DNA of 64,000 nt from Verrucomicrobiaceae bacterium (GTDB lineage Bacteria > Verrucomicrobiota > Verrucomicrobiia > Verrucomicrobiales > Verrucomicrobiaceae): assembly GCA_016795485.1 (NCBI GenBank), contig JAEUHM010000044.1, positions 248,001 through 312,000 on the forward strand, given 5' to 3'. A program made the position numbers and the translations under genes. How positions within the stretch are numbered: position 1 is the first letter of the stretch; each line of letters begins with the position of its first letter. A model generated the notes under the pieces. That model saw only the letters and a list, made by a program, of their open reading frames with translations, was not told the DNA's origin and did no database searches. Shown in pieces: positions 8,426 to 17,031 of this stretch.

Positions 8426-9652
8426 ATGATTCTGTTCGCCCGCTACCTGTCTTTTGTCCTCATTGTAAGTCCTAGCCTTTTGGCTGGGGATTGGCCCGCT
8501 TGGCGTGGACCTACGGGAGATGGGCATGCTGCTCCGGGCCAAAAACTGCCGCTGAAATGGAGTGAAACTGAAAATGTCGTCTGGAGAGCTGGGGTACGTG
8601 GTCGAGGACACGGGTCTCCGATCGTCGTTGGAGATCAAGTTCTGTTGGCCACTGCCGATGTAGAGACCGAGGAACAATTGGTGCTTAGTTTTGATCGCGC
8701 GACCGGGAAAGTTCGATGGGAGACGGTGGTTCACCAGGGGAACTTGAATACAAAAGGCCATAAAATCTCTTCTCAGGCCTCTTCAGATGTCGTGAGCGAT
8801 GGTGAGCGGTTGTACGTGAACTTTCTCAACAATGGGGCGGTTTTCACGACCGCCTTGGACTTGAATGGCAAACGATTGTGGCAACAGCGTATCTGCGATT
8901 TTCAAGTGCATCAGGGATTTGGCTCATCGCCTGTGATTTACCAGAACATCGTTTTGGTGGCTGCGGATCATCGCGGTGGCGGGAAGATGACAGGCCTCAA
9001 CAAGGCAAGTGGGGAGATCGTATGGCAGCAGAGTCGCCCACCAGTGGCAAACTACGCTTCTCCGGGGATCGTGAAGGCGGCAGGCAGAGTGCAGGTCGTG
9101 CTGGCTGGCTGCAACAAGGTGGAAAGCTTTGATCCTCTGACAGGCAACAAGTTTTGGAGTATAGACGGTAGCACCGAGGAGACGGTGGTGACAGCCGTGA
9201 GCGATGGGAGCCGTGTCTTTCTCGGCGGTGGATATCCAAAACGGCATACAATGGCGGTCGAGGCAGATGGGAGTGGCAAAATCGCTTGGGAGAACGTAAC
9301 TCAAACGTATGTGCCGTCCATGATCGTGAAAAATGGACACGTTTTTGCGGTGGGAGACGCAGGCCGCGCCGTTTGCTGGGAATCGACGACTGGCAGGGAA
9401 CTATGGAATGAGAAGGTTGATCGCGAGTTCTACGGATCGCCTGTGATGGCAGACTCGCGCATCTATGTCACAAGCAAGATGGGTGTAACTTCGGTGTTTG
9501 AGGCAACGCCTGAGAAGTTTTCACTCATAAGCCAAAATGCTCTTGGCGAGGAGAGTTTTAGCACACCCGCAATCTGCGACAACAGGATCTATTTGAGGTC
9601 AGCAAAGACAAGTCCGACAAGGCAGGAGTATCTGTGGTGCGTGGGAGAGTGA
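8426..9652 (+). CDS. Secreted PQQ-binding-like beta-propeller protein
   Basis: 408 residues. Signal peptide MILFARYLSFVLIVSPSLLAG is followed by DWPAWRGPTGDGHA, the standard opening of these verrucomicrobial and planctomycete propellers. Repeated blades carry tryptophan-docking motifs of the type G.ivWq or G.elWn (GKVRWETV, GEIVWQQS, GRELWNEKV). Such proteins resemble the quinoprotein alcohol dehydrogenase fold or BamB. Whether PQQ is bound cannot be told; no catalytic Cys-Cys or calcium site stands out. Periplasmic location expected. A paralogue of similar length lies at 15746-16996. It converges with the 936-residue secreted protein, with 32 nt between stops. Role unknown, probably substrate binding or sensing in polysaccharide use. 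Confidence 0.85.
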   Translation: MILFARYLSFVLIVSPSLLAGDWPAWRGPTGDGHAAPGQKLPLKWSETENVVWRAGVRGRGHGSPIVVGDQVLLATADVETEEQLVLSFDRATGKVRWETVVHQGNLNTKGHKISSQASSDVVSDGERLYVNFLNNGAVFTTALDLNGKRLWQQRICDFQVHQGFGSSPVIYQNIVLVAADHRGGGKMTGLNKASGEIVWQQSRPPVANYASPGIVKAAGRVQVVLAGCNKVESFDPLTGNKFWSIDGSTEETVVTAVSDGSRVFLGGGYPKRHTMAVEADGSGKIAWENVTQTYVPSMIVKNGHVFAVGDAGRAVCWESTTGRELWNEKVDREFYGSPVMADSRIYVTSKMGVTSVFEATPEKFSLISQNALGEESFSTPAICDNRIYLRSAKTSPTRQEYLWCVGE

Positions 9653-9684
9653 AAGCTGCGGGTCCGCCAAATGGCTTCCCAAGA

Positions 9685-12495
9685 TCAAGGCACACGACGA
9701 AGAAGGACTCCACTGCGACCATCATTAAGCGTCACTTGAATGGCGATCGTAGCTGAGTCATTGAAGCTACGGGTGCCGCCCGCGGAGAATGGAACTGTCT
9801 TAAACAAGCTGAAGCTCAACAACTTACTGGAGCCGAAGGACTGACCTTTTCTTAGCAACTCACGCTTCAGTCCTTTCGAGTCCACTCCGTAGAGAGCTAC
9901 ATTGTTGGAAGCTTTTACTCCCTTGCCTTTGAGATTGGCGAGATAGATCAGGCGATAGGTGGGAATCGCAAAGCTCTTGATCGCTGAGATCTTATTCAGG
10001 GTGTTGGCACCTGTTCCGTCAGTAGCGAACATATCTGTGCGTGTCACTAACTGGGGACTAGTCTTACTGCCGTACCACAACGTTGTGTTGTTGGCGGAGT
10101 TGATACCGTTGCCCTTGATCTTCGCTATGTAGGCGATGTATGAAGTGTCTGTGAGAGGCGGGTAAAAACTCTTGTAGACCGCCCCAGCAATGCCTGGCAC
10201 TTGGGAACTCTCCCGTGCGACCAAAGTCCAAGCTCCAGCTCCACCAGCGGTGTTGGGTGCAACGATCGCCGTGTCGTTACTTTGAGTGACACCACCAAGG
10301 CCTGGTTTAAGTGTAGCGATCACGCCTTGGGTATCTCCCCATGCTCCGATGCAAGGCTGGCCAAAACCGTGCCATTTGGCCTGTCCATTCACGGCATTAG
10401 CGATGCCTCCCGTGGCAAGCTGGAGAGTGCGCACTCCTGTGTCGAAATCATAATGGAGCAGCACGCGGCGCCCATCTACAAGGGTCACAGCGGCAACGAC
10501 TCTAGACTGTATGTGGCTGAAGCTACGGCCATGACCGGGACTTTTGCTGCCTGGGGCCATGACGTGAATGCCCTTCACTTTGCTTGTGCTGCCATCAATC
10601 GTCAGAGACTCACCGGCACGCACAACGACATGCCCAGTGTCCTTGTTAGCAACTCCGATAAGGGCCAGAGAGTTGGCGCTGGTCACGCCCGGACCCGCAA
10701 GCCTAACAAGGGCAACAATCCCGTATCCACCGTGAGCATAACTGACCACCGAACCCAGCCGGGCTCCACCAGCTCCTGGGACTGCCTTGCCCGACTGAAG
10801 CATCAGCACCGGCTTGTCATACAGGTAGTTGCAGATCACCAAGGACTCCGCCGCTGGCACGCCAGAGAGCCGGGCCATGAATGCCAAACTGCCCATGCCT
10901 GAGGTTACTGGATCACCCAACGAAGCAAATCTCGCACCAGGGATATCAGCAAATGACTGTCCCTGCACAAGGAGGAGGCTGCCATATCCATGCAAGCCCA
11001 TGACGAGCCGTGAACCGTCTTTGATGATGGTGCGGGCAAATGTGCGTTCCCAATGCCCAACGGTGGGTGACTTTATCCCAAATATGACAGCGTTCGGACT
11101 GAGCCCTGGTCCGCTCACCCGCTCCCCGCGAGCCATAAACAACCGCGACAAGCGGGCCACTAAGAAATCCTCAATCCCCAATGCCGTGCGAGAGGTGGTT
11201 CCCACGATCGCAATCTGTCCCAGGCGGTTTGTTTGCAGCGATGCAGGGACGACCACTGATGGAAGATACGTTCCGGTGATCTTGACGCGAGATTCCAAAC
11301 GAGCATCAAGAGGCGAGTAACGAAGGACTTGAATCTCAGAAGAAGTTCCACCGGTTGCTTCATTACTTGTTAGAACCAGCGGGCTGCGATCTTCCATGAT
11401 GCCATACGCGCGGAGGTGCTCGTAAGTTCCCGCCGGACTGGAGGCTGTCACGGAGTCTTTTTCCCAGACCAGTGTTCCATCAGACTTCCAGCGTCCGAGG
11501 TGAAAACCTTTTCTTTGGGCATCAATGGAGGCCTCACAGCAAAGCACCACATCTGCAAAACTCATGGACCTAGGCACGAGACTAAGGCGTGGATTCACAT
11601 CTGTATTACCACCAGGGGCATCATAAGTCCGCTCCCAGGCGAGACCGCCAGCATCAACTCGCATAACCCGGGCGGTGTAACTGGATGCGCTGTTCCGCAC
11701 TTTGCCCGCGACATAGATGGTGAGTCCGTCTGTCGCGACACTTGTGGCCTCGTCGTCCTTGGCAGGAACATCCAACAAGTTGATTGTAGGCGCACCGGTG
11801 GCCAGATCATATCTGATGACCAAACTGCTGACGGTACTACCCACCCGAGTCTTCCCAGACACGCACACGAAGTTGTCATAAGGGCTGCTTGCGAGTGCAG
11901 TGGGTGAATCGGTGAAAGAAGTGGAGTAAAGTTTCTTCCAAACCTCGGTTCCGTTATTACGATTGAGCCGGTAGGTGACCAAGTCTCCCGCAGAACCAGC
12001 GGCAGAGCCAGTAACAATGACCTCACCGTCCACATCAAGACGAAGATCGACCGGACGATCATGGCCTCCGTTCATCTCGCCAAAAGTATGCGTCCAAATC
12101 TGGATACCATCCGCATTGAAACCAATCGTGCGGATATCCTCACCATTTGGCCCACCCACATATCCTGTTACATAACAGTAGCCATAGTAGTCGATCTCCA
12201 CGGCCACAGGGCGACAATCATAGCCAGCCACCGCCACCGTTTTCTGCCAAACGACCGTGCCAGTGATGGCATCGTGGCGGGTGATCATCCACTTTTCATC
12301 ATTCCCGGTGGTAGTGTAGGCCACGGTCACCATCTCACCCTCTTCATTGATCGAAACATCAACGCCTTTAGAGTTTGGCGTTAGACCACTAACATAGTCA
12401 TGCCGCCACTCCAGGAGATCATTTACGGCGGAGGCATTTGGAACCCCAAACACGAGCATCGTGGCGAGCAGTAGAGTGGTTTGAATCGTTTTCAT
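9685..12495 (-). CDS. Large secreted protein: N-terminal propeller repeats plus a tandem-repeat C-terminal half
   Basis: 936 residues with signal peptide MKTIQTTLLLATMLVFGVPNASA. Residues of about 25-440 show repeats of the delta-60/SBBP kind (WQKTVAVAGYDCRPVAV, IWTHTFGEMNGGHD, EVWKKLYSTSFTDSP). About residue 470 onwards there are long repeats, each with a hydrophobic strand then an LVxxGQSF- or VVRAGESL-like segment and a G.LAFMA.L.G segment. The last one is FGSSKLLSFSLFKTVPF followed by SFNDSATIAIQVTLNDG. This pattern resembles a planctomycete/verrucomicrobial choice-of-anchor-like repeat family, but I cannot name it securely. It is probably extracellular or on the cell surface. No enzyme motif seen. 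It is transcribed alone, divergent from the Dabb gene. Confidence 0.75.
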   Translation of the reverse strand: MKTIQTTLLLATMLVFGVPNASAVNDLLEWRHDYVSGLTPNSKGVDVSINEEGEMVTVAYTTTGNDEKWMITRHDAITGTVVWQKTVAVAGYDCRPVAVEIDYYGYCYVTGYVGGPNGEDIRTIGFNADGIQIWTHTFGEMNGGHDRPVDLRLDVDGEVIVTGSAAGSAGDLVTYRLNRNNGTEVWKKLYSTSFTDSPTALASSPYDNFVCVSGKTRVGSTVSSLVIRYDLATGAPTINLLDVPAKDDEATSVATDGLTIYVAGKVRNSASSYTARVMRVDAGGLAWERTYDAPGGNTDVNPRLSLVPRSMSFADVVLCCEASIDAQRKGFHLGRWKSDGTLVWEKDSVTASSPAGTYEHLRAYGIMEDRSPLVLTSNEATGGTSSEIQVLRYSPLDARLESRVKITGTYLPSVVVPASLQTNRLGQIAIVGTTSRTALGIEDFLVARLSRLFMARGERVSGPGLSPNAVIFGIKSPTVGHWERTFARTIIKDGSRLVMGLHGYGSLLLVQGQSFADIPGARFASLGDPVTSGMGSLAFMARLSGVPAAESLVICNYLYDKPVLMLQSGKAVPGAGGARLGSVVSYAHGGYGIVALVRLAGPGVTSANSLALIGVANKDTGHVVVRAGESLTIDGSTSKVKGIHVMAPGSKSPGHGRSFSHIQSRVVAAVTLVDGRRVLLHYDFDTGVRTLQLATGGIANAVNGQAKWHGFGQPCIGAWGDTQGVIATLKPGLGGVTQSNDTAIVAPNTAGGAGAWTLVARESSQVPGIAGAVYKSFYPPLTDTSYIAYIAKIKGNGINSANNTTLWYGSKTSPQLVTRTDMFATDGTGANTLNKISAIKSFAIPTYRLIYLANLKGKGVKASNNVALYGVDSKGLKRELLRKGQSFGSSKLLSFSLFKTVPFSAGGTRSFNDSATIAIQVTLNDGRSGVLLRRVP

Positions 12496-12661
12496 GATCT
12501 GAATCGGTGAGGAAGGGTTTTGACTGCCCTACCATCCACGCTGGAAGCGTTTATGGGTATAAGACCATCGGCCTAGGACTTAAGTCGGATGCGGCAAAGA
12601 GGACCCTCGGATCTAGTGGTGAGTGCAATCCACGCGCTGAAGGCACCGTTAAAGCTTACCC

Positions 12662-12967
12662 ATGATCCGTCATACCGTTGTATTCAGACTCAAGCATCCC
12701 GCTGGTTCAGCGGCCGAATGCGATTTCCTCAACGCAGCATGTAAGCTAGCAGAGTTGCCTGGCGTGCAAAAGTTCGAATGTCTGCGCCAGACCAGCACCA
12801 AGAACCCATACACATTTGGTTTATCGATGGAGTTTGCCGATCGGATCGCCTACGAGGGGTATAACGATCATCCCGAGCACACTCGATTCGTTCGTGAGCG
12901 CTGGCTACCGGAGGTGGCTGAGTTCATGGAAATCGACTACGCTCACTGGCAACCGGACGTATCGTGA
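12662..12967 (+). CDS. Dabb family protein (dimeric alpha/beta-barrel, stress-responsive)
   Basis: 101 residues, typical for a single Dabb (ferredoxin-like) domain. It begins with MIRHTVVFRLKHPAGS, has the family pattern LPGVQKFECLRQTS, and ends in YNDHPEHTRFVRERWLPEVAEFMEIDY; the HP-H-x-x-F-V-x-x-x-W motif is diagnostic. Family members form dimers; some are cyclases or hydratases, but most are uncharacterised. There is no signal peptide, so it is cytosolic. It lies 76 nt before the Gfo/Idh/MocA oxidoreductase in the same direction, an association common in PVC genomes, suggesting a shared sugar-related pathway. Confidence 0.88.
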   Translation: MIRHTVVFRLKHPAGSAAECDFLNAACKLAELPGVQKFECLRQTSTKNPYTFGLSMEFADRIAYEGYNDHPEHTRFVRERWLPEVAEFMEIDYAHWQPDVS

Positions 12968-13043
12968 TGAAAGCCCACCTGGGGGCTCTGAAGCGCGACT
13001 TTCAGCATGACAAGGCAACTTGGAGCGCCATGCTTTGAACTCC

Positions 13044-14444
13044 ATGAACCGTCGCCATTTTCTCCAAAAGTCAGCCATCGCGCTGGGTTTCCCCACCATT
13101 ATTCCCGCCACTGCCCTTGGAACGGGCGGACGTCCTGCGCCATCGGAACGCATCACGCTCGGCCTGATCGGCTGGGGCACTATCGCCACCGACTGGACGC
13201 CAAACTTTTTCCAAGATGAACGCGTCCAGGTCGTCTCGGTCGCTGATCCGATGAAGAAATATGGGCACTACGGCTACAGGGGCGAAAAGACCGGCGGGCG
13301 CGATGCTGGACAAGAGGTGGTAAACCAGTTCTACTCGACTGTAGCTAACAAGCCGGTGAAAACTTGCTCGTCTTACGTCGACTTTCGCGAAATGATCGAG
13401 AAGGAGGACTTGGATGCCGTACAGGTATCGACCCCTGACCACTGGCACGCTTACATGGCCGTCTATTGCGCTAGAAAAGGCCTGCACATCTATGGCCAGA
13501 AGCCCCTTTCGCTAAATGTAGGCGATGGACGCCGCATGGTCGACGAAGTGGAAAAGGCTGGCATCACCTGGCAGACCGGATCGCAGCAGCGGAGTGATCT
13601 CAAGTTTCGCATGGCCTGCGAGTTAGTGCGCAACGGCAGAATCGGCAAACTAAAGGTAGTGAAGGTAGGCCTCCCAGGAGGACACACCGATTGGAACCAG
13701 ATGAGCGCGCAGAAGGATGCAGCTCCGCTTCCCCCTGACTTTGATTACGAGCTGTGGCTTGGCCCGGCTGAACAAATCGACTACCGCCCTGCCCTGCTCC
13801 CGCTGAACTGGCGCCACAACTTTATTTTCTCCGGTGGCATGATTACCGACTTTGGTGCTCACCACATCGACATCGCTCACTGGGGGATGAATGCAGACAG
13901 CACTGGGCCTGTGTCGATGAGCAACATCCGCGGCACAATGCCAGCGGCCACTGAGCTCTACAACACAGCTACCGCTTTCCATTTTGAATGCGATTATGCA
14001 AATGGCGTGAAGATGATCGTGGCAGACAAGTCCGAGGAAATCATGCCACAGGTCGTGGGCACACCAGGTGCAGGGAAGAAGTTCGACCACACCGGCATCC
14101 TTTTCGAGGGTGAAGACGGCAAATGGATTTGGGTCAATCGCGGGCAAATCTCAGCTTCAAGCATGGACATTCTGCGTCAGCAGGCTGAACCGGGCGAAAC
14201 GAAGCTTTACGAAAGCAAAGATCACTCGCGCAACTTCATTGACTGCATCTACTCGGGCAAACCGACGATTACTCCCATCGCGACATCTCACCGTTCCATC
14301 ACCGTTGCTCATTTAGCGAACTGTGCTTTGCGCGCGGGAGCAGAGAAGATCGAGTGGGATGCAGACAAAGAGACGCTATCTGGCAGCGAGAAGGCAGCCG
14401 CTCTGCTCCGCAAAGACTGGCGCAAGCCCTGGACGCTCGACTGA
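13044..14444 (+). CDS. Tat-exported Gfo/Idh/MocA family oxidoreductase
   Basis: NAD(P)-dependent oxidoreductase family acting on sugars or cyclitols. It has 466 residues. The ATG at 13044 gives a twin-arginine signal (MNRRHFLQKSAIALGFPTII); the upstream TTG start adds unrelated residues. The Rossmann fold is ITLGLIGWGTIA, and the dinucleotide/catalytic lysine is in IYGQKPLSLNVGDGRRM (GQKP where EKP is usual). The C-terminal domain includes ITDFGAHHIDIAHWGM, the H-x-x-D/H-x-x-H-W motif of this family. Export by Tat implies that it folds with its cofactor before crossing the membrane. Its stop overlaps the start of the next gene by one base (TGATG), so translation is probably coupled. The substrate is not known. 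Confidence 0.92.
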   Translation: MNRRHFLQKSAIALGFPTIIPATALGTGGRPAPSERITLGLIGWGTIATDWTPNFFQDERVQVVSVADPMKKYGHYGYRGEKTGGRDAGQEVVNQFYSTVANKPVKTCSSYVDFREMIEKEDLDAVQVSTPDHWHAYMAVYCARKGLHIYGQKPLSLNVGDGRRMVDEVEKAGITWQTGSQQRSDLKFRMACELVRNGRIGKLKVVKVGLPGGHTDWNQMSAQKDAAPLPPDFDYELWLGPAEQIDYRPALLPLNWRHNFIFSGGMITDFGAHHIDIAHWGMNADSTGPVSMSNIRGTMPAATELYNTATAFHFECDYANGVKMIVADKSEEIMPQVVGTPGAGKKFDHTGILFEGEDGKWIWVNRGQISASSMDILRQQAEPGETKLYESKDHSRNFIDCIYSGKPTITPIATSHRSITVAHLANCALRAGAEKIEWDADKETLSGSEKAAALLRKDWRKPWTLD

Positions 14445-15676
14445 TGGCTCATAGAAGAGTCCACCTTCGAGTTAATGAACAACTGCGGGCCATTTGGTCC
14501 GCAGTTGTTTGTTCTTGGCTTTTAGTCGGAGTCCCGTTTGGTTTTGGCCAGGGGGCAACCTCAGAAGTCGACCCAGGGACTCGCTCCTTTCTTTACCTGG
14601 AGCCCTACTCGACGCGATTTGAAGTCGTTGTCCCGCTCAGGACCGTGTTGAAATGGATGAACAAAGTCCGCCTGGACGATGACCAGATAAACCATAGTGA
14701 ACAGGCGGCCCTGCAAGATGAAATCGAGGCCGCAGCAATTGAATGGGCCACCATGGCCATGGACGGCGCTCCCTTACCGCTCAAAAAAACAACTTTGACT
14801 CTCGTCGCGAGCGCTACAGCCGCCGCCACCCCATTCCCATTGGCAGAGGACAAGCCTACCATGTTACGAGATATTCACGCTGCGTTGGAGTGGACTTGGT
14901 TAACGATGCCTACGGCGCAAGTTCTCGATGTGGGGTTGAATGCTGTCTTCCCAGACCAAACTGCACTGCCCTTACAGGTTTGGACCGACAAACCCGTCGA
15001 TACACTGTCAATTGCCCGCAGATTTCCGAACGTTCAGTGGCAGACAAATCACCGCATCCCCCAGCCCTTGCCGCCGACCAAGGTGCCTGCACCGGAAACC
15101 GCATCTGGGCTAGAGATTCCTGCTGGAATCCTTGTCTGGCTCGGATTGGGATCCATCTCGCTCTTTGTTGTCCGCAGAAATCGAGTTGTGGCGCTTTGTC
15201 TCACAGTGGTGCTGATCATTGGATCAATCCCATTGCGTAATGTTGGCATTTTCCGACTTGGTAGCCCTACAGCGCTGATGGACAACGAGAAGGCTTTGTC
15301 CGTAGTCGAGCCTCTTTTGAGCAATGCCTACTTAGCGATGACACATCCCATACCTGAGGAACGGGCGAGTCGGATGGGGACGATCCTTGAAGACCCGATC
15401 GCCGCAGAGCGGCTTAGGATGGATCTGTTCATCAAAGGACACCCGGGTCTCCTGGCAAAAGTACGCCCTGAGCAACTCAGCGTCGAGATCACCTCGGTGA
15501 AGCCAGCAAACCACGGCTACGATCTTGAAATGACGTGGACTGTCATGGGCACCGTTCATCATTTGGCGCACCCTGATACACGAGTGAACCGCTACAAAGC
15601 GCTTGGTTCGCTCATCATCGCAGACAAGCAGTGGCGATTGGGCAAGATCGACATCCAAGAGCATAAGCAGATGTGA
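14444..15676 (+). CDS. Membrane protein of unknown function, coupled to the oxidoreductase
   Basis: 410 residues. The chosen start ATG overlaps the upstream TGA (TGATG). An N-terminal hydrophobic segment (AIWSAVVCSWLLVGVPFGFG) is a signal or anchor, followed by a roughly 220-residue extracytoplasmic region. Next come two membrane segments (AGILVWLGLGSISLFVV and VVALCLTVVLIIGSIPL), then a soluble C-terminal domain of about 120 residues ending in GSLIIADKQWRLGKIDIQEH. No family is recognised. The TGATG coupling suggests joint expression with the oxidoreductase, but no functional link can be read from sequence. Confidence 0.75.
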   Translation: MAHRRVHLRVNEQLRAIWSAVVCSWLLVGVPFGFGQGATSEVDPGTRSFLYLEPYSTRFEVVVPLRTVLKWMNKVRLDDDQINHSEQAALQDEIEAAAIEWATMAMDGAPLPLKKTTLTLVASATAAATPFPLAEDKPTMLRDIHAALEWTWLTMPTAQVLDVGLNAVFPDQTALPLQVWTDKPVDTLSIARRFPNVQWQTNHRIPQPLPPTKVPAPETASGLEIPAGILVWLGLGSISLFVVRRNRVVALCLTVVLIIGSIPLRNVGIFRLGSPTALMDNEKALSVVEPLLSNAYLAMTHPIPEERASRMGTILEDPIAAERLRMDLFIKGHPGLLAKVRPEQLSVEITSVKPANHGYDLEMTWTVMGTVHHLAHPDTRVNRYKALGSLIIADKQWRLGKIDIQEHKQM

Positions 15677-15680
15677 ACAG

Positions 15681-15718
15681 CGAAAACAAAACACCCAGGC
15701 TGAATCCAGCCTGGGTGT
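15681..15718 (-). terminator. Strong intrinsic terminator of the leftward propeller gene, probably bidirectional
   Basis: ACACCCAGGCTG (15691-15702), loop AATC, and CAGCCTGGGTGT (15707-15718) form a perfect 12-bp stem. On the minus strand the stem is followed by TTTGTTTTCG, a good U-tract, 28 nt after the stop at 15746. On the plus strand it lies 15 nt after the membrane-protein stop, so it may serve both converging genes, although the plus-strand side lacks a T-run. Confidence 0.9.
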
Positions 15719-15745
15719 AGAGGTTAAACTATTCTGAATTGCAGA

Positions 15746-16996
15746 TTACTTAAGCGACCAGCAGCCACCTTCCACGGTACTACGGGCGAACAGATGATCG
15801 TTGGCGAGGATGGGATAGCTCCAGACTTTGCCTTCCAGAACGTCTTTGCGACTCAGTTCGTTGTATTTTTCAGGATTAGCCTCGATCATCACGATCTCAC
15901 CTTTGTCGCTGATGGCTACTACCGTATTCCCTGCAAGAATGACCTGTCCAGGGCCAAAGCCCTCCTTCTTCCACACATCTTTGCCGGTGCGGATATCAAC
16001 ACAAGCCACTGGGCCGCTGCCGTATTCCTTGAAGCTGAACATGCCGTAAAGATAGCCGTCTTTGACTACTGGGGTGCTCCAGTGATTGAAGCACTCGTTC
16101 TCACGGCGCCAGATTTGCTCCGCCTTGAGCCCGGAGTCGCCCTTCACGATTTTGAAGCAGGATGCACCAACTCCATAACCGGAGGAGCAGTAGACAATAT
16201 CGTCCCAAACCACCGGAGAAGCAGCCGTGGACACTTTGTAAGGGTGTTCACCGCACCATAGCACTTCGCCACTGGTTGGCTGGACCGCAACGAGACCCTT
16301 CTGAGTAAAGAAGATCACCTGATGGATGCCATGAATGTCAGCAACGATTGGGGTTGCGTGCGTCATCTTGTCGTCTTCAGCCTTCCAGACGACTTTTCCG
16401 GTGTTCTTGTTCAGCGCGAGCAACGCTTGGCCCTTTCCACCGCCAGCCATGAAGAAGAGATCACCGTCGATCAATGGGGATGCAGCATTCTGCCATTTGA
16501 TGTTTTCGCCGGAGTTCTCCTTCAGCACATCGTGACTCCAGACTGGTTCACCAGTTGCTGCATCGAAACAATAGGCACCCAAAATAGCGTCAATGGCATA
16601 CACTTTGCCGTCATTGATGACCGGCGTAGACCGGGGGCCATCACCACCACCATTGTCCTTAGTACCAGCATCGCCTCCTCCATCATACTTGGTGATGATA
16701 CCCAAAGGCTTAGCCCATAGTTCCTTGCCCTTGGCAGCATCCAGGCAAACGAGCGTCTCAGAGTTGTTTCCGTCAAACTCACGCATCACAATCGTGTATG
16801 CCTTACCTCCTGCTACGGCAAAACTGCTGAAACCGAGGTTTGTCGGCGTTTTCCAGACTTCCTTGAGGCTAGCGTTGGCGACTTCCGCAGAGATGACGCC
16901 ATTGTGACTGGGGCCGCGGAAATTGGCCCAGTCAGCCGAAGCTTTGTCCGCGTATGCAACCGCGGCGGTGAATAGGATGTGGGTGAGAATGCGCAT
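15746..16996 (-). CDS. Secreted PQQ-binding-like beta-propeller protein (paralogue)
   Basis: 416 residues with a signal peptide at MRILTHILFTAAVAYADKASA and the family opening DWANFRGPSHNGV. Blades carry GKELWAKPLG, GEPVWSHDVL, GKVVWKAED and GKDVWKKEG. It is of the same family and length as the propeller at 8426-9652. It starts 35 nt after the pbpC stop in the same direction, so it may be the last gene of the comEC-pbpC transcript, ending at the strong terminator at 15681-15718. Periplasmic; function unknown. PQQ binding is not established for this family. Confidence 0.85.
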   Translation of the reverse strand: MRILTHILFTAAVAYADKASADWANFRGPSHNGVISAEVANASLKEVWKTPTNLGFSSFAVAGGKAYTIVMREFDGNNSETLVCLDAAKGKELWAKPLGIITKYDGGGDAGTKDNGGGDGPRSTPVINDGKVYAIDAILGAYCFDAATGEPVWSHDVLKENSGENIKWQNAASPLIDGDLFFMAGGGKGQALLALNKNTGKVVWKAEDDKMTHATPIVADIHGIHQVIFFTQKGLVAVQPTSGEVLWCGEHPYKVSTAASPVVWDDIVYCSSGYGVGASCFKIVKGDSGLKAEQIWRRENECFNHWSTPVVKDGYLYGMFSFKEYGSGPVACVDIRTGKDVWKKEGFGPGQVILAGNTVVAISDKGEIVMIEANPEKYNELSRKDVLEGKVWSYPILANDHLFARSTVEGGCWSLK

Positions 16997-17031
16997 ATTT
17001 AGAAGGTGAGGTAGGATTTGGAGTTGAGCGA

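Noticed and set aside
12496-12661. Sigma-70-type promoter with TTGACT near 12519
   Set aside because: No acceptable -10 box at normal spacing (the TATAAG is too far), so it is not reported.
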